A program made the position numbers and the translations under genes. From Candidatus Nitrososphaera gargensis Ga9.2 (GTDB taxonomy: Archaea; Thermoproteota; Nitrososphaeria; Nitrososphaerales; Nitrososphaeraceae): a stretch of DNA of 64,000 nt. Below, in pieces: positions 17,792 through 26,514 of this stretch. The stretch spans positions 2,418,001 through 2,482,000 of the forward strand of contig NC_018719.1 in assembly GCF_000303155.1 (NCBI RefSeq). Direction: 5' to 3'. The notes beneath the pieces are model-generated. The model did not search any database. It was given only the letters and a program-made list of their open reading frames with translations, and was not told the DNA's origin. How positions within the stretch are numbered: the first letter of the stretch is position 1; each line of letters opens with the position of its first letter.

Positions 17792-17938
17792 GTGCGAGGA
17801 TTCTTTGGAATACGCCGGGCAAAATCCTTCCAGTGCGATATCTGCAATGAAAAGTTCAAGGATCTGGAATCGATGGAGGAGCACAGGAGAAGAATGCATC
17901 GCGACGCCGCTCCGCCCGTAGGCAGCAGCCAGCAGTAG
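17792..17938 (+). CDS. C2H2 zinc-finger microprotein, GTG start
   Basis: The 48-residue product has one finger, FQCDICNEKFKDLESMEEHR followed by RRMH, inside a basic context. GTG 17792 fits the TATA box spacing for a leaderless message; an ATG at 17790 is in another frame. Confidence 0.62.
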   Translation: MRGFFGIRRAKSFQCDICNEKFKDLESMEEHRRRMHRDAAPPVGSSQQ

Positions 17939-18019
17939 TTTTCAACTGGTTGGAAAAATCATTCACTTATTGCTGGAAAGCGCCGAGCATAAAGCCTGTG
18001 CTCCCAAAAAGACTCTGTG

Positions 18020-18877
18020 CTATCTAGCATAAAGCCGGATAGTTATGCCATCCATGTCGCGCAGGAAAACAGATTCCGGTTGTCCATGTTGTTGTGGCAT
18101 CTCCTCGCTCTTGTATTGTTCCAGCCGCCCTGCTGTCTTTTCATATTCTTCCTTGCTTGGCAGTTCGATTCCAAAATGGTTCAATCCGGCATGCTCTGGC
18201 GAAGCTGGCTGAATGCTGGTTCCAAGCCAGATGTTTGTTGCAACATGGTGGTGGTACTTGCCTGCGGCGAAAAAGTAAGCGCTAGGATAAGTAGCCGTAA
18301 AATTCAGCCCAAGGGCCTCGCGATAGAACTTCATAGCCTTTGCGAGGTTCCGAACGTGAAGGTGGACGTGACCGATGACCGTCTTGGCAGGCATCGCTTT
18401 CCATCCTGAAGCTGTCGACTCTCTCAGCAGGTTTTCCGTGTCTAGCCTTTCTGTTGCCATCCTTACCCTATCTTCATACCATTTCCACTGTGAGGAGGGC
18501 CTGTCGCAATAGACTTCTATGCCAATGTCGTCAGGATCACGAATATAGATCGACTCTGACACCAGATGGTCAGCAAAGCCGTCAAATCGTACCTCGCCTC
18601 CCCTTTCGCTCAGATGTTGAAACATGTCAGCCAGATACTTTCTCTCTGGAAGCAATATTGCAAAGTGGTACAGCCCTGCCCGTCTGGTATCAGACCTGCC
18701 GGCCTTTGCATGCCAGAGTTCTACAAGGTGTGACGAATGTCTCTCCACGGAAAGGAACGCCCTTTCATTAGAAGACCTGTCCACCATCTTGAACCCAAGA
18801 ATCCTTTGGTAGAAGTCAAGCGACCTGTCGATATCGGAAACATTCAGGCTCAGCCAATTCTCGTGGTTGGATGGATG
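18020..18877 (-). CDS. VOC-family (catechol 2,3-dioxygenase-like) protein, start unclear
   Basis: Two vicinal-oxygen-chelate modules are visible: the first begins ENWLSLNVSDIDRSLDFYQ and includes LYHFAILLPERKYLADM and GIEVYCDRP; the second starts IGHVHLHVRNLAKAMKFYRE and includes LNHFGIELPSKEEYE. Metal ligands His/His/Glu are present (H in GHVHLHV, H in LNHFGIE, and a C-terminal acidic region). Homology extends up to 18877, where the frame meets TAG with no ATG, GTG or TTG in between. Starting at ATG 18787 would cut off the first strand-helix unit. The gene may be recently damaged or use an unusual start. Confidence 0.7.
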   Translation of the reverse strand, partial: HPSNHENWLSLNVSDIDRSLDFYQRILGFKMVDRSSNERAFLSVERHSSHLVELWHAKAGRSDTRRAGLYHFAILLPERKYLADMFQHLSERGGEVRFDGFADHLVSESIYIRDPDDIGIEVYCDRPSSQWKWYEDRVRMATERLDTENLLRESTASGWKAMPAKTVIGHVHLHVRNLAKAMKFYREALGLNFTATYPSAYFFAAGKYHHHVATNIWLGTSIQPASPEHAGLNHFGIELPSKEEYEKTAGRLEQYKSEEMPQQHGQPESVFLRDMDGITIRLYAR

Positions 18878-18984
18878 CTAAAATCAGGGCGTGCAGAAAT
18901 CGTATTATCATTGTTATCCATAGTGCTGATCTTTATTACGCTGGATTGCCTAATAAGCCTGGCAGTCTTTTCGCAAGATATCAA

Positions 18985-19995
18985 TCAAGCTGGTTTGCAA
19001 TCAAGGATGATTTTGCCTGCATGGAGGCCGGCTTCCATCTTGCTCTGCGCTTCTCTGGCGTCTTGCAGCGGAAAGATAGAATCGATCACTGGCTGGATCT
19101 TGTTCCTGACTACAAACTTTATCAGCTCTTGCAGCTGCGCCCGCGTTCCCAAGAGCGCGCCTGTCATCACTATCTGCTTGCTGTAAAACATCCTCACAGG
19201 GACTGTCGCGTCATTGCCAGACGTCATGCCACATACTGCCATCCTGCCGCCCTGCTTGAGCATAGAAATGCTGGTGGGCCAAGTCGCCGCGCCCACGTGA
19301 TCAATGACGATATCAACTCCTGCTGGCGCGATCCTTTTTACCTCTTCGGCAATATTCTGGTTCGACCTGTCGATGACGTGATGAGCGCCCAGCTTTTTGG
19401 CAAAATCATGCTTTTCTTTGCCAGACACTGTCGTTATGACCTTTTTTGCACCAAGCGCCTTTGCAAGCTGTATAGTTGCCATCCCAACTCCGCTTGTTGC
19501 GCCATAAACAAGAATTGTTTTGCCTCGGCCGGCACCGTTTGCCTTGAGCATGTTCCAAGCCACAAGGTACGACACTGCGAGGGTGGCTGCTGTCTCGCTC
19601 TTTAATACGGGTGGCAATTTTATCACATTTCTTGCCGGCACTGCGACCTTTTCCGCATAGCCTCCGTTCCAATCGCTCATGCCGCCAATGATCGCAAACT
19701 CGCTGCAGAGCGTCTCGCGCCCGGCCTTGCACTGCGGGCATTTTCTGCATGAAGCACCGGGGTAGACCATCACTCGCTGGCCCTTGACAGTGCCGACTAT
19801 GTCGCAGCCACAAATGTGCGGCAGCTTGATCTTTTTGCCGGCTATGCCCATCCTTGTCCAGATGTCAAGGTGGTTCACGCCGCAGTACTCGACATCAACT
19901 ACTACGGTGTCCTTGCCCGCAGCCACGGGATCTGGAAAATCTCTGTACTGCAAAACGTCTAGACCCCCGTGCTCGTAAAACGCTACCGCCTTCAT
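18985..19995 (-). CDS. Zinc-type alcohol dehydrogenase / quinone oxidoreductase
   Basis: A 336-residue medium-chain reductase with GROES-like domain (CGVNHLDIWTR, GCDIVG), structural cysteine lobe CRKCPQCKAGRETLC and the Rossmann motif YGATSGVGMATIQLAKALG. It should reduce or oxidise a carbonyl or quinone with NAD(P)H. Its ATG overlaps the valS stop (ATGA), so it is probably translated from the valS transcript. The physiological substrate is unknown. Confidence 0.88.
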   Translation of the reverse strand: MKAVAFYEHGGLDVLQYRDFPDPVAAGKDTVVVDVEYCGVNHLDIWTRMGIAGKKIKLPHICGCDIVGTVKGQRVMVYPGASCRKCPQCKAGRETLCSEFAIIGGMSDWNGGYAEKVAVPARNVIKLPPVLKSETAATLAVSYLVAWNMLKANGAGRGKTILVYGATSGVGMATIQLAKALGAKKVITTVSGKEKHDFAKKLGAHHVIDRSNQNIAEEVKRIAPAGVDIVIDHVGAATWPTSISMLKQGGRMAVCGMTSGNDATVPVRMFYSKQIVMTGALLGTRAQLQELIKFVVRNKIQPVIDSIFPLQDAREAQSKMEAGLHAGKIILDCKPA

Positions 19996-22343
19996 ATCAG
20001 GTTGTGCATTTCCTTCAAGTCCTTAGCAAACGGCGCCAGCTCTGGTGGCACTTGGATACTTATTGGGTCCTTGAGCGAGAGCGGCTTGCCATCTTCTTTT
20101 ATCGTCTCTTTCTTTTTGTTCCAGACCATCGAATTGAAATCAGTTATCTGCTTTGTGAATTTTGCCATATCGTCGTCTGCCTTTTCTTCTCGGAACATCG
20201 GCTGGAGGTGTATGCTCGCCGGAGAGTAAATCTTTGTCCAGAGCTCTTCGGAGATAAAGGGCGTTATCGGGGCCATCAGGAGCAGGATAGTAGAGAAGCA
20301 CCTGTGCAGGGTATAGAGCGCGGACTTCTTGGCCGCGTCGTTCTGGCCAGTGGCATAGGCGCGTCCCTTCACCATCTCTACATAGTGCGCCGCAAAGAGG
20401 TTCCATGTAAAGTCACGGATAGCGTTTGCAGGGATGAAAAAGTTGTACTCGTCATAGCCCTTCTTGCACTCATCAACCAGCCGGGCAAGCTCTGCAAGCA
20501 TCCATCTGTCAGTGGCTTCCAGCTCCTCCTCTGGCTGCTGCTCCACTACTTCAAACGACGACAGGAACCTTCCAAGGTTCCACATCTTGGAAAGAAACTT
20601 TTGAGAGCCTGCTATCCTCTGCTCCGAGCAGCGGAAGTCATAGCCCAAATTCGCCTCGCTTGCTGACCAGAACCGGAACGTATCGGCTCCGTATTTCTGT
20701 ATGACTGGGAAAGGGTCTATTACGTTGCCCTTGCTTTTGCTCATCTTTTCCCCTTTTTCATCGACCCCGTAGCCCATTATCCAAGCCTCATTCCACGGCA
20801 TCCTGCCGGTCAGCTGCACGCACCGGAGCATCGTATAGTGAAGCCACGTGCGTATAATGTCCTTTGCCTGTGGTCTGATTGCGGTTGGATAAGCGTATTC
20901 AAACATTTTCTTGTCCTTGCCATATTTCGTGACATAGAGCGGGCTGATGCTCGAGTCCATCCACGTGTCAAAGGTGCGATCCTCGCCGATGAACTCTGTG
21001 CCGCCGCACTTCTCACATTTGTCAAATGGCGGCTTCTCCTTCCATGGCCGGTAGTATTTGCCGGGCGGCGGCAGGTTCGGCGCCTTGCATGAATTGCAGT
21101 ACCATATTGGGATCTCAGTGCCGTAAAACCGGCGCCTTGACACCGGCCAGTCGATTGCAATCGAGTCAAGCCAGTTGAGCAGTACCTGCCGGTGCATCTC
21201 CGGGTGGAACTTTAGTTTGTGCGCGAGCTCGCGCAGCTGCGGCACCAAGTCAAGCTGCTTGACGTAATAGTCGTGTAATGGGATTATTTCGATTGGAGTC
21301 TTGCTCCGCTCGCACAATGGGGTCCGGTGCATGATGCTCTCCTCCTTTTCCATCAATCCAGAATTCTTCAAATCTTCAATTATCTTTGTCCTTGCTTGGT
21401 TTATTCTAAGGCCGGCATACGGGCCTGCCGCATCGGTAGTAAAGCCGTTCTCGTTCAGTGCGACTATTTCCTTCAAGCCAAGCTCGCGGAAGACCTGCAC
21501 GTCGTTCTGGTCGCCGTAGCTGCAGACCATCACAGCGCCAGAGCCAAACTCTGGCTTGACAGAGTGGTGCGGCATTATCTGCACTTCACGGTTGAACAGC
21601 GGCAAGATGGCGTGTGCGCCCTGCAGACTTTTGTATCTGTTGTCCTCCGGGTTTACGATCACTGCCTGGCATGCAAAGAGCAGCTCTGGTCTTGTCGATG
21701 CGATAATGATGTTGCTGCCAGTCTCTTTGATTTTGAACTTCATGTAGACCAGCTTTGTCGGGATCTCGTCATAGATTATCTCGGCATCGGCTATTGTGGT
21801 GCCACAGTCCGGGCAGTAGTTGTTGGGTCTATTTGCGAGATAGACAAGACCCCGATTCCACAGCTCGATAAAAGTGCTCTGGGTCAGCGCGCGGTAGCTG
21901 TCAGAGTCGGTTCTGTAGTGCTCTTTGAAATTCCCAGAGAGCCCCATACCCTTCATTATCTGGATCATTTCAGCTTCCAGATCGTCCAGAGCCATCCTGC
22001 AGAGCTCGAGGAACTTTTCCCTGTCCATTTGGCGCATACGCACCTTGTGCTTTTTCTCTGTGTAAATTTCAACTGGCAGGCCGTTTCGATCAATGCCTAT
22101 TGGGAACAGCACATTTTTGCCGTTCATCCGGGCAGTGCGCGCAATCATGTCAATCTGGGCATAGTGCGCTGCTGCGCCGATGTGCCATGGGCGGCCGGAA
22201 GGATACGGAGGCGGCGTATCAATAACAAACGCAGGCTTTTTGTCGTTTATCTCAAAGCGGTAGATATCCTGCTCTTCCCATTTCTTGAGGATGGTCTTCT
22301 CTATCTGTGGGTTCCATGACGTTGACTGGATTTTTGGTTCCAT
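19992..22343 (-). CDS. valS: Valyl-tRNA synthetase
   Basis: This class I synthetase charges tRNA-Val. The HIGH-type motif is PYPSGRPWHIGAAAHY near residue 50; the KMSKS loop is EKMSKSKGNVIDPF. Zinc knuckles YCPDCG and YCNSC ... KCEKCGG, the CP1 editing insertion with the STRPE signature (IIASTRPELLFACQAV), and the anticodon-binding helical domain (DRWMLAELARLVDECKKGYD) are all present. The length of 783 suits archaeal ValS. Downstream ADH overlaps by 4 bp. Confidence 0.96.
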   Translation of the reverse strand: MEPKIQSTSWNPQIEKTILKKWEEQDIYRFEINDKKPAFVIDTPPPYPSGRPWHIGAAAHYAQIDMIARTARMNGKNVLFPIGIDRNGLPVEIYTEKKHKVRMRQMDREKFLELCRMALDDLEAEMIQIMKGMGLSGNFKEHYRTDSDSYRALTQSTFIELWNRGLVYLANRPNNYCPDCGTTIADAEIIYDEIPTKLVYMKFKIKETGSNIIIASTRPELLFACQAVIVNPEDNRYKSLQGAHAILPLFNREVQIMPHHSVKPEFGSGAVMVCSYGDQNDVQVFRELGLKEIVALNENGFTTDAAGPYAGLRINQARTKIIEDLKNSGLMEKEESIMHRTPLCERSKTPIEIIPLHDYYVKQLDLVPQLRELAHKLKFHPEMHRQVLLNWLDSIAIDWPVSRRRFYGTEIPIWYCNSCKAPNLPPPGKYYRPWKEKPPFDKCEKCGGTEFIGEDRTFDTWMDSSISPLYVTKYGKDKKMFEYAYPTAIRPQAKDIIRTWLHYTMLRCVQLTGRMPWNEAWIMGYGVDEKGEKMSKSKGNVIDPFPVIQKYGADTFRFWSASEANLGYDFRCSEQRIAGSQKFLSKMWNLGRFLSSFEVVEQQPEEELEATDRWMLAELARLVDECKKGYDEYNFFIPANAIRDFTWNLFAAHYVEMVKGRAYATGQNDAAKKSALYTLHRCFSTILLLMAPITPFISEELWTKIYSPASIHLQPMFREEKADDDMAKFTKQITDFNSMVWNKKKETIKEDGKPLSLKDPISIQVPPELAPFAKDLKEMHNLI

Positions 22344-22627
22344 TGTCCTGCTTCTTCGTCATGTCTAGCCGGTTACCGTTAATAATACTTAGCCCGCAAA
22401 ATTACGGTATATTTAAGGTCATGAAACACAGCATCAGTCATCTATAGATGAATATTTTTCTTGTCCAAGATTTGTGTGCTCGCTCGCTCAATTTCAGTAG
22501 AGGCCCTCTCATGCCATAAATCTAAACCATATCTATCGCATGGTATTCTACTTCTGAACCCGTATATGCAATATCTCCGTTGGCTCTATGCATGCCTCCG
22601 TTCAAGACGGAGCAGTAGGAACGAGCC

Positions 22628-23296
22628 ATGAGCCAAGATTCTGTATTAATAATATGGAACCAGAAACAAATGTTTGATAGAGTAGTAAAGCTGCTTGAAA
22701 ACGCAAAAACAGAAGTTCTTGGTTTTTTCAACGCCTATGTGTTCACAATAACAACAGATAATGAAGTATTCCAGATTCCAAAACGTGCCGCCAGAAAAAG
22801 GGGAGTAAAGTTTCGATATATCACAGAGATAACCAACGATAACATTTCTTATTGCAAGAGGCAGTTGGGTTTGGTGGATGAATTGCGCCATTTGGACCGA
22901 ATAAGGGGCAATTTCATAATGAACGATAGCGAGTTTATTGCCTCCCACGATATTTCGCCTAGGAATCCAATCACGCAGGGATTTTACAGCAGTATGGGCA
23001 AGATGCTGAAGCAAGAGCGATATGTATTTCAGACATTATGGGATAATGCAATTCCTGCCGAGGAAAGGATTGACCAGCTCGAAATGGGAAGAAGACACGA
23101 TAGTCTTGACAGCATGCGCATCATGTCAGATCAGGCCGTTGTAAAAGAACAAAAGAAAACGATCATTGATAGGTTCTATGTTTGCGAGGCATGCCGCTCT
23201 GTCTTTATTTATGCAGATGACGCAGAGGATCACAAGACAGCAACATCCCACAAGAAAATTGCAGAATTTCCATTCTTTGAATCAAACGCTACCTAA
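22628..23296 (+). CDS. Sensor-domain protein with C-terminal zinc finger
   Basis: The N-terminal 140 residues (WNQKQMFDRVVKLLENAKTE, EITNDNISYCKRQLGLVDEL) resemble the PLD-like or TrmB-type input domain found in front of histidine kinases in Nitrososphaera, including the kinase at 31869. Here it is fused to a C2H2 finger (VCEACRSVFIYADDAEDHKT) rather than a kinase. It is probably a one-component regulator or accessory of the kinase network; this is inference. Confidence 0.6.
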   Translation: MSQDSVLIIWNQKQMFDRVVKLLENAKTEVLGFFNAYVFTITTDNEVFQIPKRAARKRGVKFRYITEITNDNISYCKRQLGLVDELRHLDRIRGNFIMNDSEFIASHDISPRNPITQGFYSSMGKMLKQERYVFQTLWDNAIPAEERIDQLEMGRRHDSLDSMRIMSDQAVVKEQKKTIIDRFYVCEACRSVFIYADDAEDHKTATSHKKIAEFPFFESNAT

Positions 23297-23385
23297 CAAA
23301 CTAGTAGTGTATTGCTTTGTGTTTGAATATATTGGTAATATGATGTCTTGTCAACAAAATAATTATAGGCTGAAATTTTTTGCCT

Positions 23386-24021
23386 TTACTTCCCCCTTCC
23401 ACCGCCAAATGGTGCAAGGACGCTACTGAGAATCATGCCAATCGTGGATGACGAGTCATAGCCTTCAAAAATAGGAACTGGAATAACCTGCAAGGCAAGG
23501 AATCCACCAAGCGCTGCAATTGACCCGTACTCGGTTATCTTTTTGAACAAAGTCCTTTCTTTGCTAAAGGGCGCAAGCACCATGCCAATTATCCACATTC
23601 CAAAGAGCCACATCATGACTCTGGCCGCAATTGTATCTGGAGCGAAAAACGCCACGCCAAGGTACATTGCCGTTACGATAAAGTCAGCCTTCATGACTTG
23701 GGGAAATATGTCATTGAATGATTTGAGCCGGACGATATAGTAGCCAAAGACAATTCCCATGAGCGCTACCGCCGCCACGCTGCCGCCCATAAATGCCGCA
23801 TTTGGCCCACATTGCATGAAAACGATGGTTGGGTCGATGCTTCTGCAAAAGACCTGGCTTGAAACCATGGCCATCAGGAACGCTTTGGCAATCATGCTTG
23901 CCATAAAGACGAGTGTCTTGTGCTGAAGCTCGATGCGCTGGCGACGATGGGTGCTTTTTTTCAATGCAAAGCCCCTCGTGCCAAGCCAAACCATCCCATG
24001 CCCACTATGCTGGCGCCGCAT
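23386..24021 (-). CDS. Multi-span membrane protein
   Basis: From ATG 24021 (MRRQHSGHGMVWL...) the product has about five hydrophobic segments (AFMGGSVAAVALMGIVFGYY, VTAMYLGVAFFAP, ARVMMWLFGMWIIGMVLAPF, IAALGGFLALQVIPVPIF, GMILSSVLAPFGGG). The annotated longer frame to 24216 runs through the promoter of mptE and is unlikely. Family not recognised. It is divergent from mptE. Confidence 0.6.
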   Translation of the reverse strand: MRRQHSGHGMVWLGTRGFALKKSTHRRQRIELQHKTLVFMASMIAKAFLMAMVSSQVFCRSIDPTIVFMQCGPNAAFMGGSVAAVALMGIVFGYYIVRLKSFNDIFPQVMKADFIVTAMYLGVAFFAPDTIAARVMMWLFGMWIIGMVLAPFSKERTLFKKITEYGSIAALGGFLALQVIPVPIFEGYDSSSTIGMILSSVLAPFGGGRGK

Positions 24022-24089
24022 AATTAAAGGTAGTCCACTACCCCTCATGGCAGAAGATATTAATAGCAACGTCCACGCACCCTCTTCCT

Positions 24090-24827
24090 GTGAAGTTCGC
24101 CGACTGGTTCCCGTATTACCAAGGAATCCGCGCAGAATTTGGATACAGCACCGAAAAAGATCAGGAGGCTGCAAGAATCCTATCAGAGATGATAAAGAGC
24201 AAGGCGCTTGACCCAAAGGTGCTACAGAAAAAGATCAAGGGCAAGAACATCATTGTGGTAGGGGCCGGCCCAAGCCTAGAGGATGAAAAAACGCTAAAGT
24301 TTATCAAGAAGAATAAGAAGTCTGTGAAGATAGCTGCTGACGGCGCTGTGCAGTTTTTGATTGAAAACAAGATAAAGCCAGACATTGTTGTCACCGACCT
24401 TGACGGCGACGCAGCATCTTTGCAAAAGGCAGAAAAGGGCGGCGCAATTATGGTGGTGCACGCCCACGGCGATAACACGGCCATGCTCAAAAAGCTAGTT
24501 CCGAAATTCAAAAAGCTAGTCGGGTCCACGCAGGTTATGCCAGTTGAAAACGTCTATAATTTTGGCGGCTTTACCGATGGCGACAGAGGTGTGTTTCTGG
24601 CAGAGGAGTTTGGCGCCAAGAAAATAGTCCTTGTAGGAATGGACTTTGGAGAGAGCATCGGCAAGTATTCAAAGAAAAAGGGCAAGGACGCCGAGCTTAA
24701 GAAGCAAAAGATGGAGGCTGGCAAACGCCTGCTTGAGATGCTTGCCAAGCAATCCCGCTCCGAGCTAGCAGATATATCCAAAAAGCCCATCAGAGGATTT
24801 GCACCGCTTGCAGCCAACAAGGCATGA
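24090..24827 (+). CDS. mptE: 6-hydroxymethyl-7,8-dihydropterin pyrophosphokinase, archaeal MptE type
   Basis: This DUF115-family enzyme makes the pterin diphosphate used by dihydropteroate synthase. Signature blocks are NIIVVGAGPSLEDE, VKIAADGAVQFLIENKIKPD, IVVTDLDGD, VVHAHGDN and LVGMDFGESIGKYS. GTG 24090 (MKFADWFPYYQ) is the start. The next pathway enzyme homologue is at 2851-3690. The stop overlaps the ATG of the small membrane protein downstream (ATGA). Confidence 0.9.
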   Translation: MKFADWFPYYQGIRAEFGYSTEKDQEAARILSEMIKSKALDPKVLQKKIKGKNIIVVGAGPSLEDEKTLKFIKKNKKSVKIAADGAVQFLIENKIKPDIVVTDLDGDAASLQKAEKGGAIMVVHAHGDNTAMLKKLVPKFKKLVGSTQVMPVENVYNFGGFTDGDRGVFLAEEFGAKKIVLVGMDFGESIGKYSKKKGKDAELKKQKMEAGKRLLEMLAKQSRSELADISKKPIRGFAPLAANKA

Positions 24828-24985
24828 ATCCTAGGCGCAGGAGGCAGGCCAAGGGCATCGCGGGCATGGGTCTTGCCGTGCTAGGTGGCGTGGCATGGTT
24901 CTTTCAGCTATACATTCCGGCAGCCATTGCGTGGGGCGGCGCTGTAGTCATATTGATGAGCCTGAATCGGCGAAGGCGTCGCTGA
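24824..24985 (+). CDS. Small membrane protein coupled to mptE
   Basis: ATG 24824 overlaps the mptE stop by four bases. The 53-residue product has a basic N-terminus (MNPRRRRQAKG), two hydrophobic stretches forming a hairpin or one long span (AGMGLAVLGGVAWFF, AIAWGGAVVILMS) and a run of Arg at the end. Function unknown. Confidence 0.6.
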   Translation: MNPRRRRQAKGIAGMGLAVLGGVAWFFQLYIPAAIAWGGAVVILMSLNRRRRR

Positions 24986-25115
24986 CAGTATCCCGGGAGT
25001 AAAAGTTTGATGTGCAGACAACAACAGTACTTTTCTTTCTTTGTCAAGTTGCCAGCGATTGTCCAGTGATTAGGGCTTGCATCTCCACCTCAGGATGCTT
25101 CTTAATCAAGATAAA

Positions 25116-25128
25116 AACTCTTTAAAAT
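25116..25128 (+). promoter_or_regulatory. Promoter element AACTCTTTAAAAT (RNA copy A)
   Basis: First of a set of near-identical TATA-containing elements. TTTAAAA begins at 25121, and the predicted RNA 5' hairpin starts at 25150-25151, 29 nt downstream. Confidence 0.6.
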
Positions 25129-25149
25129 AATGGCTTTCAAAATAGCGAT

Positions 25150-25260
25150 GCAGCCAACCGCCATCATGGCTGTGAACGTAGCCGAAGAAATCATACACAC
25201 ACGTCGCCAAGCCCGAAAGCTGCTGTTGCGAATAATGCCACCAGCAAGTAGGGCTTGCCT
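25150..25260 (+). ncRNA. Structured RNA candidate, copy A
   Basis: No reading frame. The 5' hairpin is CAGCCA (25151-25156) with TGGCTG (25167-25172). The 3' hairpin has outer stem CAAGCCC (25208-25214) with GGGCTTG (25251-25257), internal loop GAAA (25215-25218) opposite AAGTA (25246-25250), and inner stem GCTG (25219-25222) with CAGC (25242-25245). The GAAA/AAGTA pair looks like a loop-E (bulged-G) motif. The same architecture, with different but still pairing stems, recurs in copies C, D and E. Function unknown. Confidence 0.6.
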
Positions 25261-25302
25261 GTCATGATGCTGAAACTGAAACTGCCGATTAGGACCGATA
25301 AT

Positions 25303-25315
25303 AACTCTTTAAAAT
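25303..25315 (+). promoter_or_regulatory. Promoter element AACTCTTTAAAAT of the 25377 gene
   Basis: Same 13-mer as the RNA promoters. Transcription predicted near 25337 gives a leader of about 40 nt with an AGGAGG ribosome site at about 25362-25368, 8-9 nt before TTG 25377. Confidence 0.55.
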
Positions 25316-25376
25316 CCTGCAATTCAGATAAAACCTGTACATAATATCAAAGCGGTTAGAAAAGGAGGAAACAATA

Positions 25377-25589
25377 TTGGCCTGTAAGGGAATATGCGAG
25401 CAATTTCGTGCAACAAATTCGTCTGACAACCTTCACTACCTTTCAGGGCAAAAAAGGTGCCAACACTGCAGCCTCTTCATGTATGTAGAGGGAAACATGT
25501 GCCCATGCTGTCATCACAGGTTGAGGCTGTCTCCTAGACCATCAAAACACAAAAGGAGATTTCTAAATGAAAGGCAAGTTCGTCACTAG
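25377..25589 (+). CDS. Zinc-binding protein of the MACKGIC family
   Basis: The 70-residue product starts MACKGICEQFRAT and contains GQKRCQHCSLFM and CPCCHHRLR, then a basic tail. I recall this as a recurring thaumarchaeal small-protein family; its role is unknown. TTG 25377 is preferred because of the strong upstream AGGAGG. It shares its promoter type with the RNA candidates. It converges with the reverse RNA candidate at 25597. Confidence 0.65.
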   Translation: MACKGICEQFRATNSSDNLHYLSGQKRCQHCSLFMYVEGNMCPCCHHRLRLSPRPSKHKRRFLNERQVRH

Positions 25590-25596
25590 CTGCTGG

Positions 25597-25706
25597 ATAA
25601 AAAATGGCTCAGGATATCTTCTAGGTCCAGCTTACAGGTATTCTGCTGCCGACTTAAGCTGTTGTTGATGATGTCCCGACTGGTTTGTATGTGCTATCTT
25701 ACGGAA
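25597..25706 (-). ncRNA. Reverse-strand RNA candidate with shared promoter element
   Basis: The 13-mer AACTCTTTAAAAT occurs on the reverse strand at 25740-25728. From the predicted 5' end near 25706 there is no long frame, but there is a perfect 7-bp stem CAGCTTA (25661-25655) with TAAGCTG (25634-25628) on the reverse strand, and a T-run (CATTTTTTATCC) near 25600 that could end the transcript. It lacks the GAAA/AGTA loop of the main family. Confidence 0.35.
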
Positions 25707-25816
25707 GAAGACGAGACAGCGACCATTATTTTAAAGAGTTATTATAGACATCTTTTTGCCCCGGTTTTTATTTATTTATGAAAAGTGTTATTTGATTTGT
25801 GCCAATTACCTCTTTA

Positions 25817-26398
25817 TTAGCCGCTTTTATTACCTGCAGGAAGCTCTAGTTGCTTTAGGAAAAGATTGAATACTTTTGTGTATATTTCGTATACGATTGA
25901 CTCATCCCCATATGAAGCCCTCTGGCGAGAATACTGCTTTGCCACCAAGACAAGCAATCTTGACAGGACAGCTGATATCTCATCGATATCGCCACGGTTC
26001 AAGCTTCCCTTTGCAGAAGAAAATGATGATGGAGATTGAGTATCAGCCATGATGACAGAAACGAGCGTTCTTGCTCTTTCTAGGCTGATTGGATAAAAAT
26101 AACGAGCCACATCCTTAGGCATGGCGTCTAAATCGTATACAAAGAGATACGCTGCCGAAGAAAAGAACTTTTGAATAATCCCATGCTCCTCTGCAATACT
26201 CTTTGTCACATCTACAAGCTTGTTATGATGGAGAATTTTCATATGATAATTCAAAGAGGCATTTGATAAACCAAGCTCCTGTGCAAGTTGGGCCTATGTC
26301 ATTGGCTTTTCTCTGAGCAGGTTCAATATCGCCCTCCTCATTGGGTCAACAAGCACTTTGGCAATCGAAACTTTGTCTACTATGTAAACCGCTCGCAT
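25817..26398 (-). pseudogene. ArsR-like winged-helix regulator with in-frame TAG
   Basis: ATG 26398 opens VSIAKVLVDPMRRAILNLLR, then codon 35 is TAG (26294-26296), and the same frame goes on AQLAQELGLSNASLNYHMKI... to 25817. The two halves join into a textbook ArsR/HTH-20 domain (REKPMT-x-AQLAQELGLS) followed by an acidic helical C-terminal domain; the total would be 193 codons. Glu (GAG) or Gln (CAG) to TAG is a single-base change. Restart at TTG 26254 would lack half the DNA-binding domain. Confidence 0.7.
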
Positions 26399-26514
26399 TT
26401 TGATATCAATAACATTCTCTGCCTATCGATGTAATAAACAATATTATTTACTTTAATGATTAGATGTATCAGCACAATTAGATTTATCTACATGCTTTCA
26501 ATAATAATACTATA

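Noticed and set aside
23386-24216. Full 276-residue reading of the membrane protein at 23386
   Set aside because: The first 65 residues are antisense to the mptE start and promoter and have no coding character; ATG 24021 is used.
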